From the NCBI GenBank assembly GCA_017545905.1, contig JAFWXL010000031.1:1-37048 (forward strand): a stretch of 37,048 nucleotides of DNA, given 5' to 3'. The translations under genes and the position numbers were made by a program. Below are positions 32,061 to 37,048 of this stretch, piece by piece (positions within the stretch are counted from its first letter, which is position 1; each line of letters begins with the position of its first letter). Under the pieces are notes generated by a model. That model worked only from the letters and a program-made list of their open reading frames with translations. It made no database searches and was not told the origin of the DNA. Source of the stretch: Clostridia bacterium. GTDB lineage: Bacteria; Bacillota; Clostridia; Christensenellales; Aristaeellaceae.

Positions 32061-33323
32061 TCACTCCATGCGGATCAAAGCTGCGCGGGCGTGCGCCTCG
32101 AGGCCTTCCGCACGGGCGAAGACGGCGATGTCGTCCGCCACTTTGGCAAGGGCTTCTCGGGTGTAATAGGTGTACTGCGTCTTCTTGATGAAATCATCCA
32201 CGCTCAAGGGGCTGGAGAAGCGCGCTGTGCCGGAGGTCGGCAGCGTGTGATTCGGGCCGGCGATGTAATCGCCCAGCGATTCCGGGCAATACTTGCCCAT
32301 GAAAACTGAACCCGCATTGCGCACATACGGCAGATAGTTTTCCGGATCATCCATGCACAGCTCAAGGTGCTCAGGCGCAAGCTCGTTGGCCGCCTCCACG
32401 GCGGCGAGCAGATCGTCAGTCACGATGATCTGGCTGTTGCCCTCGATGGCCCTGCGGGCAATCGCCTCGCGCGGAAGGCGCGCAAGCTGGCGCTCCACTT
32501 CAATCGATACCTTTTCGGCCAATTCCATGCTGTCGGTCACCAGCACAGCACAGGCCAGCGCATCGTGCTCCGCCTGTGAGAGCAGATCCGCCGCGACATA
32601 CGCCGGATTGCATGTGCCGTCGGCCACGACGAGAATCTCGCTCGGGCCGGCGATCATATCGATATTCACCCGGCCGAAAACCTGCCGCTTCGCCTCAGCG
32701 ACGTACGCATTGCCCGGTCCGACGATCTTATCCACCTTCGGCACAGACTCGGTGCCGTAGGCCAGCGCGGCAATCGCCTGTGCGCCGCCTGCCTTGAATA
32801 CCTTCGTCACGCCCGCCATCTTCGCCGCCGCAAGGATCGGCGCGGCAATCTTTCCTTCTTTGTTCGGCGGGGAGACCATCACGATCTCGCGGCATCCGGC
32901 GATCTTCGCCGGAATCGCATTCATGAATACCGTAGACGGATAGCTTGCCGTGCCGCCGGGGATATACAGGCCGACCTTCTCAATCGGCGTCACCTTCTGG
33001 CCCATGTACGTGCCGTCCGGATTCCTCAGACAGAATCCCTCGCGCTTCTGCGCACCGTGGAAGGTGCGGATATTCTCGGCAGCCGTTTCCATAGCCTTTT
33101 TCAGCGGCTCAGAAATTGCCGCCACGGCCGCATCGATCTCGGCATCGGTCACAGCAAGGCTCTCCAGCTTCGCGCCGTCAAATTTCTCGGCGTAAGCCAG
33201 CAAAGCTGCGTCTCCGTTGCGGGCAACATCGCTGACGATCACACGCACCGCATCGCCCACGCCGGAGGTCTCCATGCAGCGCATGAGCATGCTGTCCATC
33301 TCGCTGTATCTGATAATCTTCAC
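32061..33323 (-). CDS. hisD: HisD, histidinol dehydrogenase
   Basis: 420 residues, usual length. GLYIPGGTASYPSTVFMNAI near 118-137, VDKIVGPGNAYVAEAKRQVF near 197-216, and zinc/active-site residues in LLSQAEHDALACAVLVTD near 245-262 and EHLELCMDDPENYLP near 343-357. Oxidises histidinol to histidine with two NAD. Start is GTG 33323, which overlaps the hisG stop (GTGA) and has AAAGGA upstream; the longer frame to 33353 lies inside hisG. Confidence 0.95.
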   Translation of the reverse strand: MKIIRYSEMDSMLMRCMETSGVGDAVRVIVSDVARNGDAALLAYAEKFDGAKLESLAVTDAEIDAAVAAISEPLKKAMETAAENIRTFHGAQKREGFCLRNPDGTYMGQKVTPIEKVGLYIPGGTASYPSTVFMNAIPAKIAGCREIVMVSPPNKEGKIAAPILAAAKMAGVTKVFKAGGAQAIAALAYGTESVPKVDKIVGPGNAYVAEAKRQVFGRVNIDMIAGPSEILVVADGTCNPAYVAADLLSQAEHDALACAVLVTDSMELAEKVSIEVERQLARLPREAIARRAIEGNSQIIVTDDLLAAVEAANELAPEHLELCMDDPENYLPYVRNAGSVFMGKYCPESLGDYIAGPNHTLPTSGTARFSSPLSVDDFIKKTQYTYYTREALAKVADDIAVFARAEGLEAHARAALIRME

Positions 33324-33955
33324 AGATTCATCGTCCTTTCCATCTGCGCGCACAGCCTGCGAAGCGCATCTCCCTTGAATTTGAAGCTCGCCTTATTGGC
33401 GATCAGCCTTGCGGAGATCGGCACGATCTCCGTGAGCGGCGCAAGACCGTTTTCATAGAGCGTCTTGCCCGTCTCCACAATATCCACGATCACATCGGAA
33501 AGCCCCACCAGCGGCGCCAGCTCGATGGATCCATTGAGATGAATGAGCTCGATTTCGCGGCTCAGAGCGCTGTAATACGACCTGGCGATATTCGGAAACT
33601 TGGTCGCCACGCGCAGCGTCTTCGCCGGATCGTCGCGGAAATCCTTCGGCCCCGCCACGCACATGCGGCAGCAGCCCATCTTCAGGTCCAGCAGCTCATA
33701 GACGTCCGGTTTGTACTCCAGCAGGATATCCTTGCCGGCAATGCCGATATCCGCCGCGCCGCGCTCGACATACACCGCAACGTCGGAGGGCTTCACCAGA
33801 AAATAGCGAACGCCGATTTCCTCGTTTTCAAAGGTGAGCTTGCGGTTGTCCTCCTTCATCTCAGGACAGGGATAACCGGATTTTTCCAGAATTCCATAGG
33901 CCTTGTCGCCCAGACGGCCCTTGGGAAGCGCCACGTTGATCAATCTGTCCATCAT
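33320..33955 (-). CDS. hisG: HisG, ATP phosphoribosyltransferase catalytic subunit, short form
   Basis: 211 residues, the short form that lacks the C-terminal regulatory domain and needs HisZ. INVALPKGRLGDKAYGILEK near 6-25, GAADIGIAGKDILLEY near 66-81 and the PRPP-binding DVIVDIVETGKTLYENGL near 153-170. First committed step of histidine synthesis. ATG 33955 overlaps the hisZ stop (ATGA). Confidence 0.96.
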   Translation of the reverse strand: MMDRLINVALPKGRLGDKAYGILEKSGYPCPEMKEDNRKLTFENEEIGVRYFLVKPSDVAVYVERGAADIGIAGKDILLEYKPDVYELLDLKMGCCRMCVAGPKDFRDDPAKTLRVATKFPNIARSYYSALSREIELIHLNGSIELAPLVGLSDVIVDIVETGKTLYENGLAPLTEIVPISARLIANKASFKFKGDALRRLCAQMERTMNL

Positions 33956-35046
33956 GTATCCTCCCCGGAAATCGTCACGGTTTCCCTCGCGCGCAGCTGC
34001 GTTTCGCCTGCTCGCTGCACGCGTACGCTCCTGCCCGCCGTCACAGCCGCATTGGCCGCGGCAAGGATCTGCTCCTGCGCAGCATCCGCATCATAAAGGA
34101 TCAGCAGGTCCACATCGTAATCGCGCTGCTGACCAAACAGGCGTTCAAGCTGATCCAGATACACTGCAAAGCCCATCGCCTGGCTCTTTCTGCCCATCTT
34201 CTGCATCAGGTAATCGTAGCGGCCGCCGGAAAGCACACTCTGCGGCACGCCGCACACGAAGCCGGAAAAGATCAGTCCGTTGTAATAATTCATGTCGTTG
34301 ACAACGGAGAAATCCAGATTGATATTCTTCACGCCGCAGGCCGTCATCATATCCAGCACGGCGCGCAGGTCGCGCAGCGCCTGTGCGCATGCCGGCGGCA
34401 GATCCATCTGCTCGTATACGGGCAGCGTCCTGTCAAACGGACCATACACCGTCACAAGGCTGCAAAGCCGGGCTGCCGTCCTGTCATCCACGCCCAGCTG
34501 TGCGCAGGTTTCTTTGAGCCCATGCAGATTCTTGTCGCTGATGAGCGAAAGCAGCCGGGCGCGCTGCGCATCGCCAAGACCGGTTTCACCAAGGATGCCG
34601 GAGACAATCCCCAGATCCGCCACATCCAGCGCATAGTCCTCGCTGATCATCGCAAGGCTTCTGCTCGCCAGCATGAGTACCTCGCCCATTGCATAGGCGT
34701 CCACCCGGCCGATCACCTCAAGACCCGTCTGCATGATCTCTTTGAAGCCCTTGGCTCCGCGCGGCACGCGGTAAACGCGCTCTGCATAGCTGACCTTCGT
34801 GGTATCGGCGCTGTCGCAGGTGTTTTTGATGATAGAGAGCGTCACGTCCGGCTTGAGCGCCATGAGCTTGCCGTCCATATCGGAAAAAGCCAGCACATGT
34901 TCGCTCGTCAGAAAGCGCTTATTGCGCATATACAGGTCATATTCCTCAAACTGATTGACCTTGTAAGGCAGGTATCCATACTGCCTGTACAGCTTTCTGA
35001 GCTCCATGGAGATCCGCTCATCCGCCCTGAGGTTACGCATCTGCAT
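33952..35046 (-). CDS. hisZ: HisZ, ATP phosphoribosyltransferase regulatory subunit
   Basis: 364 residues, a histidyl-tRNA synthetase paralogue. Class II synthetase features: LKPDVTLSIIKNT near 64-76, ERVYRVPRGAKGFKEIMQTG near 89-108, and GGRYDYLMQKMGRKSQAMGF near 273-292. It forms a complex with short HisG and gives histidine feedback control. Begins at ATG 35046, 5 bases after GAAGGAAGG, and overlaps yerC by 14 bases. Confidence 0.94.
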   Translation of the reverse strand: MQMRNLRADERISMELRKLYRQYGYLPYKVNQFEEYDLYMRNKRFLTSEHVLAFSDMDGKLMALKPDVTLSIIKNTCDSADTTKVSYAERVYRVPRGAKGFKEIMQTGLEVIGRVDAYAMGEVLMLASRSLAMISEDYALDVADLGIVSGILGETGLGDAQRARLLSLISDKNLHGLKETCAQLGVDDRTAARLCSLVTVYGPFDRTLPVYEQMDLPPACAQALRDLRAVLDMMTACGVKNINLDFSVVNDMNYYNGLIFSGFVCGVPQSVLSGGRYDYLMQKMGRKSQAMGFAVYLDQLERLFGQQRDYDVDLLILYDADAAQEQILAAANAAVTAGRSVRVQRAGETQLRARETVTISGEDT

Positions 35047-35335
35047 TCCCGCCTTCCTTCATCCGGCCAAGGATCATGGCGTATCCGCCTGAACCGTAAT
35101 TCAGGCATCGCTTCACGCGTCCGATCGTCGCCGAGCTTGCGCCGGTCTTCTCTCCGGCCTGCAGATAGGAGCTGCCGCCCTCCAGCAGGCGCGCCACCTC
35201 CAGCCGCTGGCCCAGATCGCGGATCTCCTTCACGGTGCAAAGGTCTTCAAAGTACTGATAGCACTCCTCCACGCTGCCCAGCGAAAGAATCGATCTGAAC
35301 AGTTCATCTGTCTGTTTGTCTTTTCGCAAGCTCAT
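35033..35335 (-). CDS. YerC/TrpR-like regulator at the head of the his operon
   Basis: 100 residues from ATG 35335. It belongs to the YerC/YecD family of TrpR-like proteins: ELFRSILSLGSVEECYQYFE near 11-30, DLGQRLEVARLLEGGSSYLQ near 40-59, and the helix-turn-helix AGEKTGASSATIGRVKRCLN near 60-79. In Firmicutes this family has been proposed as the histidine-responsive regulator HisR. First-gene position and the palindromic operator in its promoter support autoregulation of the whole his operon. An in-frame GTG at 35344 is an alternative start. Confidence 0.9.
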   Translation of the reverse strand: MSLRKDKQTDELFRSILSLGSVEECYQYFEDLCTVKEIRDLGQRLEVARLLEGGSSYLQAGEKTGASSATIGRVKRCLNYGSGGYAMILGRMKEGGNADA

Positions 35336-35363
35336 CGATTTCACCCCGCCTTTTCATTACGCT

Positions 35364-35395
35364 ATTATATTACCACGTTAGCGCGCTAAAGTCAA
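35364..35395 (-). promoter_or_regulatory. his operon promoter with operator in the spacer
   Basis: Minus strand TTGACT (35390-35395), 17-base spacer, TAATAT (35367-35372); a better TATAAT at 35364-35369 would give a 20-base spacer. The spacer holds the perfect palindrome TTAGCGCGCTAA (35378-35389). A repressor bound there would block RNA polymerase. Candidate site for the YerC/HisR-like protein. Confidence 0.75.
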
Positions 35396-35440
35396 TCCGA
35401 TTCCTGTATATGAGGAAAAAAGAAAATCTGAAATTCAGTA

Positions 35441-35469
35441 TTGACAATCCACCTCTTCGGTGCTATAAT
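35441..35469 (+). promoter_or_regulatory. tRNA promoter
   Basis: Fully consensus TTGACA (35441-35446), 17-base spacer, TATAAT (35464-35469), 13 bases before the tRNA. Confidence 0.92.
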
Positions 35470-35482
35470 ACATTTTGTTCCC

Positions 35483-35558
35483 GGTGCTTTGGCTCAGTTG
35501 GTAGAGCACATCGTTCACATCGATGGGGTCACTGGTTCGAGTCCAGTAAGCACCACCA
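35483..35558 (+). tRNA. tRNA-Val (anticodon CAC)
   Basis: 76 bases with a full cloverleaf. Acceptor GGTGCTT pairs with AAGCACC; D-arm GCTCAGTTGGTAGAGC; anticodon stem CATCG / CGATG with loop TTCACAT (anticodon CAC, reading GUG valine); T-arm CTGGTTCGAGTCCAG; encoded CCA end. Single tRNA, with its own promoter and terminator. Confidence 0.96.
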
Positions 35559-35559
35559 C

Positions 35560-35594
35560 AAACCCTTGAAAACACTACGTTTTCGAGGGTTTTT
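35560..35594 (+). terminator. Terminator of the tRNA transcript
   Basis: Stem AAACCCT-TGAAAAC / GTTTTCG-AGGGTTT with loop ACTAC and a T-run. Confidence 0.9.
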
Positions 35595-35618
35595 CATTTT
35601 CTCCGGAAGCTGATATGT

Positions 35619-35641
35619 TCATTTTGGAGAGTCCAAAATGA
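35619..35641. repeat. 23-base perfect inverted repeat
   Basis: TCATTTTGGA-GAG-TCCAAAATGA, perfect 10-base arms, in the non-coding stretch after tRNA-Val. No T-run follows, so it is not a normal terminator. Possible operator or end of a small element. Confidence 0.6.
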
Positions 35642-35735
35642 GCGGAATCCATCATGCCGTTCACATCGAAAAACAGATGATTTCCGAACGATGTATTCTT
35701 CTCCCCTGCCCGGAGGGGTGTTCAAAATCCGGGGT

Positions 35736-35824
35736 GTTCACCGTCCTGCATAACAAAGCGCCTGCCTCTTGAGATACATGCGTCGGTGTGGCTCAAGTGA
35801 CAGGCACTTTGTGTCGAGGTGAAC
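35736..35824. other. Extended imperfect palindrome, possible structured RNA or small element
   Basis: Outer arms GTTCACC (35736-35742) and GGTGAAC (35818-35824). Inner 20-base arms (35754-35773 and 35792-35811) pair at 17 of 20 positions. The loop and following bases also hold a 15-base direct repeat with one mismatch, TCGGTGTGGCTCAAG (35783) and TCGGTGTGGCTTAAG (35838). The stretch 35595-35966 has no convincing gene; this fold and the inverted repeat at 35619 are what I see in it. Could be a non-coding RNA, a MITE-like remnant or recombined phage sequence. Confidence 0.45.
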
Positions 35825-35966
35825 GATGTGATAGAAATCGGTGTGGCTTAAGGGCCGGAAATCGTGTATAACAATGAGGTGGCATCGAAAAAGCCACATC
35901 AAAAATTTATTTGTAAGATTTCTTCAAGTTCTGCGTCTAATAAAGTGAAAGGGGGTTGAGAGCTCT

Positions 35967-36335
35967 ATGCAGCCTGGTTCTTTTGATCAGATCTATCAAG
36001 ACTACTTCGACTCGGTTTATCGTTATGCGCTCTCACTCTCCGGAAATCCGCAGACTGCTGAAGAGATCGCCCAGGAAACCTTCTTTAAGGCAATGCGTAC
36101 TCTGGATCAGTTTCAGGGAAAGAGCAGCCTGAAAAGCTGGCTCTGTGCCATTGCCAAAAAACTATGGCTTTCAGAGCAACGGAAAAGGAAGGATCAGCCG
36201 ATTGATGACGCGCTACCGCTTCAAGACCCGTCCATCGGGCCGGAAGAAGCGATTGTGCGTCAGGATGAAAGCATTGTTGTTTCCTCCAATCATTTTGATA
36301 TTGAAAAACCCGCCTCCGTGTTGGAAGCGGGCTGA
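35967..36335 (+). pseudogene. Truncated ECF-type sigma factor (region 2 only)
   Basis: 122 residues. Residues 1-75 are sigma-70 region 2: FDQIYQDYFDSVYRYALSLS, TAEEIAQETFFKAMRTLDQF, SLKSWLCAIAKKLWLSEQRK. Region 2 binds core RNA polymerase and the -10 element. A full ECF factor has about 160-190 residues with a region 4 helix-turn-helix; here the similarity ends near DPSIGPEEAIVRQDESI, followed by about 20 unrelated residues. AAAGGGGG lies upstream of ATG 35967. No anti-sigma gene follows. Probably a broken gene left by a recombination joining it to the phage-derived sequence on the right. Confidence 0.8.
36305..36334 (-). terminator. Terminator for the minus-strand phage remnant
   Basis: Minus strand stem around CCCGC / GCGGG (AGCCCGCTTCC ... 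GGAGGCGGG) followed by TTTTTC. It sits inside the end of the truncated sigma frame, suggesting it arrived with the neighbouring sequence. Confidence 0.6.
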
Positions 36336-36406
36336 TCCCTGGAATGATATCTGTTCATGGTCATACACCGAAAGCAAACCAGTCAACGTTACGGCTTGTG
36401 CTGAAG

Positions 36407-36937
36407 TTACCGCCGACTACGATATAGCATGGTCTTCTGCAGAGCCTTGACCTGACCCTCCAGCTTGGTGACCTCGGCGGTGGCATCCGCATATTCTTCC
36501 TGGTACCGCTCCAGATTTTGCTTGGCGGCAATGGTGGCGGAGTCCGTTTCGCCCAGGGAATCACGATAATTCTCATAGGCGTAGGTAGCTGCTTCCACCT
36601 CGAAGCGCAGGTCTTCCTGACGGGCCTTGGCCTGCTCCAGCCGCTGGGTGTAGTCCTGATGGCGGTCGTAGTTTTCCTTCAGCTTATCGTTCGCCGCCAC
36701 CAGCGCCCAGCTGTACTGCTCCACGGCTCGCTGCTGCTGGGTGAGCTTCTGTCCCAGCATGGACAGCTTGGCTTCCGTGCCCGCGATGGTCTTTTCATAG
36801 TTCTGTACGCCAGCTCCAGCCAGACGGAAGGTGGACTCGGCTTCCTTGATCTGCTGGTTGATGGTGCGCATATTGCACGAGAAATTGCTGGAGTCCAGCC
36901 ACAGCGCGACCACCAGTTCGCGCAGGGTTTCGGCCAT
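36407..36937 (-). pseudogene. Phage tail tape-measure protein, N-terminal remnant
   Basis: 176 residues. Opens MAETLRELVVALWLDSSNFS and continues as a long coiled coil, as in tape-measure proteins of Firmicutes siphophages: INQQIKEAESTFRLAGAGVQ, LGQKLTQQQRAVEQYSWALV, RQEDLRFEVEAATYAYENYR. Tape measures normally exceed 600 residues; here the frame ends after LQKTM in the unrelated LYRSRR. AGAAGGTG lies before ATG 36937. No other phage genes are visible. A small co-opted coiled-coil protein is an alternative. Confidence 0.75.
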
Positions 36938-36957
36938 AAGTTTTCACCTTCTTTTCC

Positions 36958-36986
36958 TTGCGTTATAAGAGAAAATCAGTTATAAT
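36958..36986 (+). promoter_or_regulatory. Promoter of the gene at the right edge
   Basis: TTGCGT (36958-36963), 17-base spacer, TATAAT (36981-36986). Confidence 0.55.
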
Positions 36987-37029
36987 GGTCAATATCAGAC
37001 AAGCGCAAAAATGAAAGGAGTTGACCCCA

Positions 37030-37048
37030 ATGAAAAAGACCATCGCAC
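37030..37048 (+). CDS. Start of an unidentified gene running off the window
   Basis: ATG 37030 with AAAGGAG 9 bases upstream and a promoter at 36958-36986. Only MKKTIA is visible. A Lys-Lys start could begin a signal peptide, but nothing more can be said. Confidence 0.5.

Noticed and set aside
35345..35482. T-box or riboswitch upstream of the his operon
   Set aside because: Leader from the promoter to yerC is only about 20-30 bases, too short for such an element.
35410..35613. Small open frame over the tRNA-Val gene
   Set aside because: It translates a tRNA and its terminator; no ribosome binding site.

Overview
The window reads as a piece of a Clostridia-type (Firmicutes) chromosome, probably an uncultured gut lineage. 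This rests on gene content: a HisZ-dependent short HisG with a YerC/HisR-type regulator, a darA-holB-ricT cluster in the order known from Bacillus and Clostridia, strong GGAGG ribosome binding sites, consensus TTGACA/TATAAT promoters, a two-cluster ferredoxin and BspA-like leucine-rich repeats. I cannot name a genus. The left edge may be an assembly or rearrangement boundary.

Layout. 1-3756: a tripartite tricarboxylate transporter operon (tctC-tctB-tctA, minus strand) and a divergent LysR regulator. 3851-5557: the 3' part of a tctA gene, cut by an IS3-family element whose transposase has an in-frame stop. Bases 1-79 repeat 4191-4269 exactly, so 1-4190 behaves like one unit of a tandem duplication, a circle, or an assembly loop. 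5599-8449: a DUF1846 protein and a cytoplasmic-looking leucine-rich-repeat protein. 8641-11099: an SPFH membrane protein, a coiled-coil ribbon-helix-helix protein and a GT1 glycosyltransferase in one operon. 11382-13735: an S58 (DmpA-like) peptidase translationally coupled to a membrane-anchored CapA-like protein. 13981-16908: ferredoxin, then darA-holB-ricT. 17177-19783: a citX-citG fusion divergent from citC (citrate lyase maturation, with no lyase subunits here). 19867-26364: a YhcH-type protein, then MBOAT acyltransferase, SGNH-like membrane protein, DltA-like adenylating enzyme, fold-III PLP decarboxylase and acyl carrier protein. 26547-35335: a complete histidine pathway on the minus strand (yerC-hisZ-G-D-C-B-H-A-F-IE-K). 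35483-35558: tRNA-Val. 35595-37048: a structured non-coding stretch, a truncated ECF sigma factor, a phage tape-measure remnant and the first codons of another gene.

The most interesting system is at 20359-26364. It resembles the dlt operon that puts D-alanine on teichoic acids (adenylation, carrier protein, MBOAT, SGNH partner) but adds a PLP decarboxylase of the type that acts on carrier-bound amino acids, as BtrK does in butirosin biosynthesis. This suggests that an activated amino acid is modified on the carrier and exported to a surface polymer.

Modular hairpin repeats ending in a conserved CCCTTCTTCGCTTCGCGG tail sit in several intergenic gaps, including inside the his operon. Several genes have clear promoters, and the his promoter carries a palindromic operator between its -35 and -10 boxes.
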